A DNA stretch of 64,000 nt from NCBI GenBank assembly GCA_022606135.1, contig JABYQN010000002.1, positions 2,232,001-2,296,000 on the forward strand, read 5' to 3'. Shown here piece after piece: positions 1 through 11,026 of the stretch. Under the pieces are notes generated by a model. That model ran no database searches and was not told the DNA's origin. It worked only from the letters and a program-made list of their open reading frames with translations. This DNA comes from Fomes fomentarius (lineage: Eukaryota; Basidiomycota; Agaricomycetes; Polyporales; Polyporaceae). The translations under genes and the position numbers were made by a program. How positions within the stretch are numbered: the stretch's first letter is position 1; each line of letters starts with the position of its first letter.

Positions 1-32
1 CCCGCCGCTTCCTCCCCGTAGGCTCTCGCGCC

Positions 33-2157
33 ATGAGCTCGCTGCCATCCCTCCCGCTCACGCCTCCGACGGAGGCCGAAGAACAAGCTGCGTTCGACGC
101 ACGCGTTGCAGACATGGAGGCGTTTTTTAACCAGCACCGATTTGCGTCTATCAAGCGGCCGTACACTGCCGCGCAGGTCGCGTCCAAGCAGGGTTCGCTG
201 CCAGTTCTCCCCCTTCCATCGACACTCCTCGCGAACAAGCTGTATGACCTCTTCGAGAACGCCGCTGCGGAAGGACGTCCAGTGCATACCATGGGCGCGA
301 TTGACCCTGTGCAAATGACCCAGATGGCACTGCATCAGGAGGTCGTGTATGTTAGTGGGTGGGCATGCTCGAGTGTGTTGACGACGGGGAACAACGATGT
401 TGGACCGGATCTTGGGTACGTTGCTGAGTGCTTGTTGTCCAGTTTCCTATGCTCACCCTAGTATCTGTGTGATAGTGACTATCCATACACGACTGTTCCA
501 AACCAAGTACACCGAATATTCCGTGCACAGCAGCTTCATGACAAGAAGCATTATGACGAACGTATTAGCGCAAGCCCGGAGGGGCGTTCGAGGTTGTCAT
601 ACATTGACTACCTGCGACCAATCATTGCGGATGCGGATATGGGGTGAATACCTTTGCGATGCATATACGCGACCTTTAATGGGCTGATTGAAGACGCATG
701 CGCGCTGAATAGCCATGGTGGCCTTTCCACCGTTATGAAGCTCGTCAAGTTGTTCGCAGAGTCGGTGAGTTTTACTGTTTAGCTTACACGTACAACATTT
801 TACGACAGTACCTCTAGGGCGCATCCGCGATCCACCTAGAAGACCAGCTCGTCGGAGGCAAGAAGTGCGGCCACCTCGCGGGCAAAGTCCTCGTACCAGC
901 CTCAGCACACGTCTCGCGTCTCATCGCGGCGCGCTTCCAGCTCGACCTCCTGAAGTCGACCATGCTGCTCATTGCGCGCACAGATGCCGAGTCCGCGAAG
1001 CTCCTGTCGAGCACCGTCGACACCCTTGATCATGAGTTCATCAAGGGCGTCTCTGCGCCTGACCGTGCGCTCGCGGAGGTCATCGCGGCTGCTGAGGCCC
1101 AGGGCAAGAGCGGAGCCGAGATTGATAGGATTGAGGCGGAGTGGCTTGCGAGGAACCCTCTTTGCACGTTCGCCCAAGGTGTGTGATATGTCGAATGCAG
1201 AGAATGGTGGATACTGACGTGCCCTGTGTCGCACAGCGTTTGAGAAGGCACTAGAGAAGTCAGGTATCTCGGACAAGGAGGGTACTCTCAAGACTTTCCG
1301 TGAGGCCTCAGACGGCAAGTCGAACGCGGACGCACGCGACATCGCGAAGGATATCCTCGGCGAACCCATCTTCTGGGACTGGGACTGTACGTATGTCGTT
1401 CGTCTCGTGCGCGTATGACTAATAGTCTGCGTCCAGTGCCGAAGACACGGGAGGGCTACTACCACTACACTGGTGGTGTCGAGGCCGCCATCAAGCGCGA
1501 GCTCGCGTTCGCGCCTTACGCTGATATGATCTGGCTTGAGACCAAGCTTCCCGACCTGCAGCAGGCGCGCTACTTCTCGCGCAAGATCCGGGAGAAGTAC
1601 CCTGGCAAGTGGGTATCTGATAGTTGGCACTGTTCTCCAATCAACATGAAATTGACGCTACTCGCACTACAGATGGTTCGTGTACAACCTGAGCCCGAGC
1701 TTCAACTGGAGTGCGCAAGGCTTTTCGGATGGGGATCTTAAGAACTTCATTTGGGACCTCGGGAAGGAGGGGTGAGTGATGCCACCTCTTCGGAGTCTGC
1801 ATCTATGTGTATGCTAACTTGATGTCCCTAGCTTCGTCCTCCAATTGATCTCGTTAGCTGGTCTGCACCTGAACGCAGTGACCGCCGCGGAGCTCGCTGC
1901 AAAGTTCAAGACTGACGGCATGCTCGCATACGTCAACTTGATCCAGAAGAAAGAGAAGGAAATTGGATGCGACGTCCTGACACATCAGAAGTGGTGCGTT
2001 TCTCGAGCCGATACGACTCTGTTTCACCCTCTGATGGACATGCTTCCTCTTTGCCAGGAGTGGCGCAAATTACATCGACCGTATCCTGACTACTGTCTCG
2101 GCAGGCTCCTCGAGCACGTCAGCGGTGGGCAAGGACTCGACAGAACACTCATTCTAG
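33..2157 (+). CDS. Isocitrate lyase family protein, complete, about 8 exons
   Basis: Cleaves isocitrate to glyoxylate and succinate in the glyoxylate bypass; a 2-methylisocitrate lyase role is the main alternative. The spliced product is about 540 residues, the normal fungal length. Visible exons are 33-415, 476-643, 713-764, 818-1178, 1237-1386 and from 1437 on. The catalytic signature KKCGH lies at about residues 216-220, followed by the conserved [10 protein letters not shown] block and the NLSPSFNW block. The C-terminus reads [15 protein letters not shown] and ends with TAG at 2155-2157 after a short Ser/Thr-rich tail, as in basidiomycete enzymes. ATG at 33 is the first in-frame Met before the family's N-terminal [16 protein letters not shown] block; the 5' UTR lies outside the window. 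Odd: the metal-site motif reads DADMGHGG instead of the usual DADTGHGG. Family assignment is secure; substrate is less so. Confidence 0.93.
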
Positions 2158-2736
2158 CGTGCAGCGGCATCTTCTCTTCCGTGACTGCAAGCTCCGGGAG
2201 GATAGATGTATATCGGCGGTGTATTTTGTTTGTGCAATGTGACTTACACTAACGAATGATCGGGACGGGTGATAATAACACATCGACTGGGTGCGGCAGC
2301 GAGACAGTGGTAGGTAAGCGTACGACGGATGTGGTGCAGCATGCCGGGTCCTGATAATATAACTATGGGAGACCGGTGCATGGGTAAATAGTCACTACGT
2401 ATCGTAAAAGAGCGTAAAAGAGATAGATATGGCCCACCCATCATGTGGGCGAGGCGAGGCGGATCATGATGAGCACGGAGTGACAAATCGTGAAGCGTTC
2501 AAGGGACCATCCTGAGCAAATGTGAACGAAGAGAACCGCCCGCCTGATCGACAGGCGGGGTCCGCGCCCGTCTGAGCTTTATGGGGGAAGGAAGACACGA
2601 GTGAAGAAGTTACGAGGAATACGATGCGTAGCGATGAAAGCCACTATATTACTATGACAAAGCATGCGTAGGACGAAGCTCGGATTGGAGAAAACAAAAC
2701 TTTATTACAAGATGTCTATCGACGGCGTCGCGCTGA
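2158..2736. other. Convergent intergenic region
   Basis: 3' flanks of the isocitrate lyase gene (+) and the orphan serine-rich gene (-). No reading frame here resembles a protein. The only structure I see is a perfect short hairpin at 2539-2559. Confidence 0.6.
2539..2559. repeat. Perfect 8-bp inverted repeat with 5-nt loop
   Basis: Arms CCCGCCTG and CAGGCGGG flank the loop ATCGA between two convergent genes. This is read directly. It could fold in either 3' UTR; a function is not shown. Confidence 0.6.
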
Positions 2737-5700
2737 CTATTCAGCGGAGGACATCGACTGGTCCATCGCATGGTACGGATACGAAAGCGTGTGCGACGGG
2801 CCGAGCTTGGGCGAGACCATCTCAAACTGAGATTCGTCGAGGCTCGGCCGACTGTCGTACGAGTCGCCCGAGGTGCGAGGGACAGAGAGCTGACTATTCC
2901 GTGGAGGAGAGGCCATAAGCCGTGATGGTGCACGAGACGACGAGGAATCTGTCGATGAGATGCTAGGTTGGTGTGCGCGCATACGTGTACTTGCGTTGGA
3001 CAGCTGAGACTGGCGACTTGCCGAACGTGATGTCGGGCCGGCGAGGTGGTCGGGCAGTGGCGGGCTGCGCGGAATGTCGACGAGAGTCATGGTCGAGGAG
3101 ACGCCTGACGCACGCTTCATGACCGATGAGAGCTCTACGACGCTGCCTTTTCTTTTCCGAGGCTCGAGTGGCTGAATCTCGTTGCTAGTACGTGGGGCCG
3201 ATATCGACGAAGTCGAGGAGTGCGTCGAAAGACTACCTGAGTGCGACTTGAACGACTTGAGGATAGACTTGCGCGCATGATGACCCTTCTCTGGTGCAGG
3301 CACGGCAGGCGCCGAGGCAGGCAATGGCGGGGTCGTAGACGGCATAGGAGATGCTGCAGGCGAGGGGGTCCGGGAAATGGGGGGATGTACGGGGTAAGGC
3401 GACTCCTGATTCCAATGTAACTGTTGAGCAGGTTTCCGCTGTGGCATGAGCATCGCTGGTCCGGGGGCAGACCTCGGTTGCTCGGGAAGGGGCGACCTTG
3501 ACGATGTCCTCGACATGCGCTTGCCAGCCTGAGGGCCGTTAGTCGGCGGCGCAGAATTGGGGGATACACGTCCTGACTCCGGCAGTGCAGGCGAACTGGA
3601 GCCCGATACGGATGATTTGTTCGTGCGCCTCCAAAGCTTCTTCAGCCCCTTCACGCTCATAAGCGAGTTTGAGCTTTGCTTAGCGAGCATCTTTCCATCT
3701 TCCGATGCCAGCGAGTCGACTGAGAACCGGCTGGATGGCGCATCCGATGTCCGGCTTGTGTGACTCTGCCTGAGGTTAGAACCTTTCTTCAAAAACGAGG
3801 AGTCGTCGTGTCTGGGAATAGGCGTTCCTTCCGGGTCGGATGGAAACCGACCAAAGGGATCAGGAGATAATGGAATCACAGGCGATTCCTGGCCACTGTC
3901 ACGGAACGGCCGAGGCGCGACGAGTGGGGGATAAAGTGCATTCTGTTCCTCCTCCAGCTCGCGTTTACGCGCAAGGGACTCATCAGACATCACATCAACA
4001 CTCCCATTCGTAGAGCGCTTCTGAAATCTCGGTATATCTGTGGAGATACCGTTGAAGGCAATGCGGGGTGGTGAGGGCAAACCGTCTGGCACTTCAGGTT
4101 CAGCCGATGAAGAACCGGCGTTGTTCAACATGGAGTATGGGACAGCGGGCCATGATGCGCCTTCTGGCGGAGGTCTACTCAAAGTCTCAGTACTGGTATA
4201 TACGGACCACTGGTATCATACTACAAACCCTGGCTGGGGAGAAGGTCCGGGGGATGGACCGGCATTTGCCGTACCCTTCCAGTTCGGTGGTGGAGTAAGG
4301 CTCGCTATAGAAGGCATACCCGTCGGCGTCTCTGCAGCGAGATCTTCAATAGCAAGCTGGCGAGGAGAGAACTGTGCGAGATTCTGCGAACATTACTGTC
4401 ATAAATAGTCTGAACAGAATGAACGCAGCATTCAGACTCACCCGCTCGATCTCATCGAGCTTGGCCATCATCAGGACCTGGCTCTTTCGTCGATCGTCCG
4501 GATCATCATCGTCATACTAGAAAGGACAGATCATCAGTGGCAGTACGCACGAACATCAACACGTTTCCTTCCATACCTCCATACCGCCTTCTAGTCCAAG
4601 GTTGAGGTCATCGAACAGCACACCATCCCGTTTCTCTTCCAACGGACTTCGCTTCGTGGGCTTGTGCGTGGTTTCACCGTCCGATGGCTCGCTCTCAAAC
4701 TCGCCTGATAGTGGTGTTGCCTCAGTCAGATACGCTAAGCCTGTGCTTGAACGACTCGTAGCAATGGATGTGGCGTTGACTGCGTTTGGCAAGGATGGGG
4801 CGAGGTCCAGAGCAGGCGGGATATGTTTTCTTGACAGGCTAGAACCTTGCGATCCACTGCGCCCGCGGTTGTTGGGCGGCGAGCCAGGGATAGTGACGGA
4901 AAGTCGGGGACGCGAGTTCAGTAGCTCCGAGATCTCATCTACATCATCCACCTCCTGTCTCTCTTCGCTATCCTCCATAGGGTCGGGTAATCCAGACAGC
5001 GCGGCCCCGTCAAGAGCAAGATCGACCACATTCGGGTTCTTCGCTTTCTTCTGGTGAAGATTGTGTGATTCAGCTCGAATGTCCGCCCAGGTCTCAGCAT
5101 CCGTGCCGAACACGTCCGCCAACGGATCACCACTTACAGTCCCTATCCCGAACTTCGCCGTCACCTCTTCATCATCTTCCTCGTCAGAGTCTGGCAGCTG
5201 CGCGTACCCATCGTCCTCGTCTGGTCCCAGCAGCCTGCCGTTCTTCGGTCGAAGGTGCAGAGGCGTGTTTGCTTCCACTTCCAACCGTCCAACCAACCGC
5301 AACTCCAAAGCCGGTTTCCGCTCCGCGTCCTCCTCTCCTTCCAACCCTGACTCCGTCCTCGATCCCGCCCTCTGCCTCGTTCCGAGTCGGCTTTCGGCAC
5401 GCTTCTGGTGCTGCGCGCGTCTTGACTTCTTCCATCTGCCGTACCAAGTCGCTTTCCGCTTATCAATGTCGAACTCCACCTTGGCCAAAACAGGGATAAG
5501 CGCGGAAGAGGTCAACCCTGAGAGCGGAATGTCATAGCCATCTGATACAGACGTGGCGGAATCTGGTGAGTCAAGACCAGAGCGGGATGATATTGCGGAG
5601 TGAGATGTAGTGGTTGATGGCGAAGGGGTAGTGAGGCGAGGAGATTCCGAGTGCATGGGAGAAAGAAGTGGTCGTAACGGACTGGGGTTCGACATCACAT

Positions 5701-6430
5701 CCTGCAGCAACGATGGTGAAGAGTGTGCGGCTGCGTGCCCAATACCGAGACCGTGCGTTCGCACAGCGGAAAGTGAGGACTCGTCACGTTCAGCCCTGAT
5801 GACGCGTACCCAGATGTGCCTCCAGATGTCTTCCGAGATTCTGGGCCCTGGTTCACCGTCCTCCTCGGACATGGTTCCAAGCCTCATACTGGCATTGGCC
5901 GCGGGAGAGGAGTTGATGAGATAGAGTACTAAGCCTACCGTACTTGGAAGCGCATATTCCTTGGCGATGGCGTGAAGTTGACTCTGAAGTGTGGGATAGA
6001 CAGGAATCAGGATGCCGCGCCGGAAGTGAGTATGATAGCCAGAGGCAGTTGGCGGGGGATGGAGAAGTTCGTCCTCGTGGGTGTAATCAGACTCATGAGG
6101 GAGATGGGTGGGAGGTATGACATGAAGGAGGTACTTGGACGACTGAGAAGCAGGAGTATAGGTGTGCGCAGATGAGCCTATGGACGGCGTAGGTGAACGT
6201 CGGAAGTCGAAAGAGGGGGAGACAGCAGAGGGAGGCGCGATGGGCGAGGGGGCATATGCTGAGGCAGGAGAGACGAGGCTATGGATGACCGGGACGGGAG
6301 TCGATACTCCGAGAGCGTTTGCGAGCTTTGCAAGACGATGTGGGGGTAAAGGAGCGCGAGGGGGTGCCCAAGTAGGAGGAAAGACGGCTGGCTCTGGCGT
6401 GTCACCGTTCTCGGGGAGCGAGCGTGGCAT
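2737..6430 (-). CDS. Large serine/proline-rich orphan fungal protein, 4 exons
   Basis: I do not recognise a named family. The gene appears as two separate long frames, but they join through two small exons: exon 1 6430-4577 (618 codons), exon 2 4516-4442 (25 codons, DDDDPDDRRKS start), a third exon carrying NLAQFSPRQLAIEDLAAETP, then the long last exon to the TAG at 2737. Total about 1,190 residues. The N-terminal third holds the only globular-looking part: a LLHVIPPTHLP segment, then FRRGILIPVYPTLQSQLHAI and GLVLYLINSS, then WRHIWVRVIRA and KATWYGRWKKSRR. The rest is low-complexity Ser/Pro/Asp with a GLKKLWRRT motif that recurs in basidiomycete proteins. The intron before the last exon is only about 36 nt. 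Possibly a cortical or signalling scaffold, but that is a guess. Confidence 0.72.
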
Positions 6431-7260
6431 GGGGACGTTAAAAGAGGTCGTGGGGGCGTAGTGTGTTAAAGGCCGAGGGAACAGTCACTGTCCGTGCATC
6501 TGCTTCGATGCTGCAAACTGGAGATGCCGGATACGAAGAGAGTCAGGTATGAGCAATCCGAACATGCCGTGTGCAATGATGCCTGGTCAACGCACCGAGC
6601 GACCTGCAGCGCTACTCCTGACGGGTGGCAGGTTTGCGGGCTCAGGGATGGGCGCAGCAGAAAGCGAGAGCGGAGGCGGAGGAAAGGGAACAGGGACAAG
6701 CTCACCTCCTCCCATCACTTCTCGTTCTCATCCGTCCCGCCCTTGTCCGTATTTGGAGATCAACATTCACCAGGCTCCTTCCCAGCACACGTGTCCGGCC
6801 CGCGCGGCGCTCTCTGCACTCATCCCGCCTAGCTTCAGCCACATTGTTTCTATTCCGAGCTGCAACACCGCCGAGTCGTGGATGCGGTCTGTTGCCAGCG
6901 GTGTTCAACCAATGCACCATTGTGCACGCTCGCCAGGTATCAGCGGACCATATGCATGCATGCCAACTGTCATTTCGTTGCCCCACCTCAGTGCTTCGTG
7001 GCCCCGACAAACCTACGGCGACCTCTCTCGACGCTCGCACGCTGTGCGTAACCAATCTACCCCCTGGAACCGCGCTTGCGACTGTATCAAGCAACCCTTC
7101 TGCTTGCGGCCCCATGCGTCACGAGCTCGAAGGTTTGACTGCGTTGGCGATGCGCCCAAGAATGCGGTTACAGGGTTCCATCTGCCTTTATCATCACCAC
7201 TACAGTGACTTCCTTCCAGTGCCCTTAAGCGTCCTCATAAACGAACCACTCTTATGACGG
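6431..7260. other. Divergent intergenic/promoter region
   Basis: Lies between the start of the orphan gene (-) and the 7TM gene (+). Several overlapping open frames up to about 220 codons occur, but they have no recognisable motif, contradict each other in frame and look like chance frames in GC-rich DNA. Presumed shared promoter. Confidence 0.5.
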
Positions 7261-9111
7261 ATGGGCCAAATATCCACGCTGGCCCTACTCGCCTTTGTGG
7301 CGTTCGTTCCTACCTGCTCAGCTTCATCCCTCCTCGCCATTAAGGAATGTGGATCCTAGAACGTGGTGTTTCAGTCAGCTACAATGATTCTGGTGCTAGT
7401 CCTAGTCTGTCTATGTACGAAGGCCTAGGATCTGACCCGCAAACACTCATCAACGCAACGTTTGCTCTGACCACTATCGGTCAATTCGCCCTCTTACTTC
7501 TTGGTGCAACTTTACTGTTCTCTCATGGACCGCAAGGACGCACAGCGACGGTGGTGAACGTCGTGATCGTCACTCTCTTCAGTACGATCCCCCCATATCT
7601 TTTGTACGTCCCTCACTTTTGACCGCAGCCGTATTTGCTCACTGTGCCCACCGACTCTTCACTTTTGCAGGATGTACGCAACTGTCATTTGGGATACGAG
7701 TCCACCATTTGGTCTATGTGTGACTCAAGCAGCTCTCATAGAAGGGGCTAGAACTATGTAAGTCCCCCAACAGATCGTAACCCGTGTACAAGTATTGTGT
7801 TATTCATTCACATATTTTCTCAGGCTCTCTACAGCATTGCTGACACTCGTGGTCAACCTCATGCTAGAAATCCAAATCTTTGCACCACCGGCCTGGATAG
7901 CCAACTACACTCAAACGCTGGTCAGTAATTCACTCAGATATCCAGCTAAAACAAAGCGCTCACAAGCATCATAGCTAGTGATAGCTCCGTATATCGCATT
8001 CCTCGTCTTCTCCCTCAGCGCGTCAGTGGTATGCAGAATATCGTTCTGTGATTCCCGTCGCTCTCTGACTGACCCCTTGACGACATCTCCGGGTCTGACA
8101 GCTCGGCCAACAACATCACAACGAAGTCAGGCACATGCCCAACGAGCTGGCATGTTCCCTCCAGAACACCACCTTGTACGCATCATCAGTCATACACAGT
8201 GGCGCTGCAGTGCCGTCCGCAGACAGTCGTTCCTACGTTGCATACTAACCAACCTGCGCGCATTCTGTCATGCACAGCGAGATCGCGATGCAAATCGTCG
8301 TCGTCCTCACGTTGACGACAACGTTGTGCCTTGAGCGTACGTACCTGATCTACAGATACTCCTTCGGAGTGGCCCTCCTGTGACTCACCGATATCTGATA
8401 TTCAGTGTACGCGATCGTCCATACCATAAGAGCCCGTCGCAAGTTCAACAGTCTGCACGGTCCCAGCCTCCTCAGCACCTTGCAGGCTGTGCGCATCGTC
8501 TCCTTCACACTCCTCCAAGCCTTTCTGCTCATGTACGTCTCATTCCAACAACCTCCTGTATCGTCCTGACAACCGATTGCTTTGCACATGCATTTTTCAA
8601 ACTTGCTCATGCACATGTCACGTCACTTCACAGCATACGCGCTCTCGACATCTACCTCCCGTGTCCCGGCCTGCACATTGCCTCGATCTTCTACCAAGCC
8701 CTAAGTGAGTAGTAGCATCGCCTTTCACACCTGTCTAATGCAACGTTGCATGCTAATGGAGACTATGTGACGGTGCAGTGCCTCTCGGGATGTTCGTAAC
8801 ATTCGGTCTCCAGGAGGTTTGTCCTGTCCACCTGATTTGATTCCGTCGGCGCATCTTCGCACCGTTGTACGTCTAGAGCCTTCCACCGACTGACCTACCT
8901 TCTATGACAGCACTGCATCAACGCGTGGAAGAGGTGCTTCACATCAATCTCAAGGTGTCCAGAAAAACAGCCCCAATATCCTTCCCGCGTATATGTCACA
9001 GTGACGGTGGAAAAGGAGATCGTGGACTTTGAATACGACCCCGTGAAGCCAAAACTCCGGTCTCCAGTCTTGGACCAACCCATCCACGTTCACTTGCCGC
9101 TTCAGACATAA
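7261..9111 (+). CDS. Predicted 7-transmembrane fungal membrane protein
   Basis: Multi-exon gene for an integral membrane protein of about 390 residues. Hydrophobic segments in order: FALTTIGQFALLLLGATLLF, TVVNVVIVTLFSTIPPYLLY, an exon with LCVTQAALIEGA and LSTALLTLVVNLML, then LVIAPYIAFLVFSLSASV, an extracellular-type loop with a QNTT site, IAMQIVVVLTLTTTLCLE, VRIVSFTLLQAFLLM and VPLGMFVTFGL. The cytoplasmic tail has CINAWKRCF and VTVTVEKE and ends with TAA at 9109-9111. This resembles the large agaricomycete family of orphan GPCR-like 7TM proteins with the QAALIEGA motif; ligand unknown. The start is uncertain: ATG 7261 opens a good signal peptide (MGQISTLALLAFVAFVPTCS) but reaches the body only through a 26-nt intron or an indel; ATG 7347 is the first in-frame Met of the body. 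Confidence 0.65.
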
Positions 9112-9569
9112 TTCCCAGTTTCACGTTCAAACATGTGCCGGACATTCACATTGTACGCCAACTATGTATACCACATGGACCAGTTGAGGCTGCTGCAGAC
9201 TAGGCGATGTAGGCTCGTCTATGAGCTCACTAGGATTAATGAAATGAATTGGTGCGGGGTACGCGTGTGGGGTAGAACGAGCGTGACGGTGGTATATATT
9301 CGTACGTACTGAAACAACAAGCGTGAATCATGGAAATGCGACAGTCCCGAGACTGATGTCCGTGTCCACGACGAATAAGTGCTTGTGCGTGGAAAGCGGT
9401 GTCGAAGAGGAGTCCTTCAACAGACCAGACAAATTACTATCATTATAATAGTACTCTTCGTGTGCATGTGCACAGTGCAAGTCCATACTCGAAGAAGAGA
9501 TGATAGAGCCGAGAAGGAGATGTCCATAACGTCGCCCGAGAAAAGCCCCGTCTGTCTTGCAGTGAGCGC
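9112..9569. other. Convergent intergenic region
   Basis: 3' flanks of the 7TM gene and the GPI protein gene. Nothing recognisable seen on either strand. Confidence 0.5.
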
Positions 9570-10437
9570 TTAGAACGCAATGGCGGCACCCGCGACGACA
9601 CCCAGAGCAGCGAGTGCAAGAGGTGCAGCACGGGGTAGCGCAGCAACGCCATTGTTGAAGTTGGTGGGCGCAGCGCCGCTGTCAGTGGATGAACCGCTTG
9701 CGGCGTTGGTGCCAGAAGCGGCAGGGCTGGTGTTTGAGCCGCTCACGGTCACACCAAACCCGGACGTCGACTTGGGAGGAACGGTAACGGTAGCAGAACC
9801 GCCAGCACTACTTGATGCGGATATGAGCAACGATCAGACAAGAAGATTGACCGAGCACTTACGAGGTACCGGAAGACCCGGAGGAGCGGGAGCTCCCACT
9901 GGTCGACGCAGCAGCTGACGAAGACGTGGAGGACTCAGGGAGGGGATCCTGGATGGTGAAAGACGGGGTCTCGTCGAAAATTTCGTTCGCGTTGCTGAGA
10001 AGAAAGCATGTGAGCAACGCATGGAGAGTTCTTTCAGGGAACACTCACGTCTGGTTGATGGCACGGAGGGTATACGAACTGAAAAGAATCATCAGCGGAG
10101 TGCCACAGCGCAATCCGACGGGTGGTACACATACCCTGCAGGGACAACACCAAGCTGGAAGGCGGTGAAGTCGGCTGACGGTTGGAGGTTGTTCGCGATA
10201 CTGAACGTGTCGTGGAAGATGTCCCTGGCAAGCTGCAGCGCGAAGACGGGGTCGGTGTCGGTGTGCGACCAGCTGACATTGACGTTCGAGCTGCTGTGCC
10301 AGTCGACAGGGATTTGGAGGAGTAGAGCTTGAGCCCACGGGGCAAGGGCAAGTGTGGCAACAACACTGCAACATTCGCATCAAAATGGGAGTCAAATTCA
10401 CACCTGAGCTGGATACCAACCTGAGCTTGGCGAACAT
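9570..10437 (-). CDS. GPI-anchored Ser/Thr-rich Kre9/KNH-like protein
   Basis: Extracellular protein with three visible parts. First, a signal peptide split by an intron: exon 1 is only 17 nt (10437-10421, ATG TTC GCC AAG CTC AG) and joins to give MFAKLSVVATLALAPWAQA. Second, a compact domain starting IPVDWHSSSNVNVSWSHT and running through FALQLARDIFHDTF, FQLGVVPAG, YTLRAINQT and NEIFDETPSFTI, the pattern of the Kre9/Knh1 N-terminal domain (PF10342). Third, a long Ser/Gly/Thr stalk ending in a hydrophobic GPI-attachment tail, APLALAALGVVAGAAIAF, directly before the TAA at 9570-9572. Family members sit in the plasma membrane or cell wall and are linked to beta-1,6-glucan assembly in yeast; the exact role in mushrooms is unknown. 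About 220 residues, 5 or so exons. The strong ORF on the opposite strand is its shadow. Confidence 0.82.
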
Positions 10438-11026
10438 GATGCAGAACCTCGACGAGTTTTCAGAGGGCGAGAAAGGGAACAAGCCTTGGTGGGAGAGGTG
10501 CAAGAAGCGGCGACAAGGGCGTCGGTGGCTGGTCGCTGTCCAACATCAGAGCTTTTCATAGTGCAAGACTTTCCCACGCTCGACGCTCGAACGTTCCCGG
10601 AGCGGACAGGCTCCGCGCTGCCAATCTTCTTCAGGCACTGTCCAAGAATAACGGGACTTATTCGTACCAACTTTGCGCAATCCTTGATCCTCTCCGCAGG
10701 CTGCAGCTAGCTCACGCAACACACACGCCCGCACATGTCGCATTGGTCAAACTCCCGAGCTCCGCTGCGTGTCTACTACACTCGTATTAGGTCGAGAGCA
10801 ATCACAGCCAGTGGACGTACTGCGACACTCCCACACCAACTTAGAGGAAGAATGTTCTAGGAGCCGAAGGCACTTCTTCACCTCGCTCAACGCATCCCTC
10901 ATGGGACATAACTATGCCTGAGATGAGCCTTCCAGGCGATCTAGGCCTCACACGTCACTAACCCGCCTCCGACTCACGCAAACCTGCCACCGCGCGACGT
11001 ATGTTTAGTATATCTGCCAACTGACG
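10438..11026. other. Intergenic region
   Basis: Upstream of the GPI protein gene (-) and downstream of ATP23 (-). Short open frames are present but none has coding character. No element identified. Confidence 0.5.

Noticed and set aside
4602..5537. Plus-strand frames opposite the orphan gene
   Set aside because: Ser/Arg-rich complements of the serine-rich coding strand, with no independent evidence.
6494..7257. Overlapping plus-strand frames of 210-219 codons upstream of the 7TM gene
   Set aside because: Three frames and one minus-strand frame are open together, without motifs or intron-exon order; this is chance openness in GC-rich DNA.
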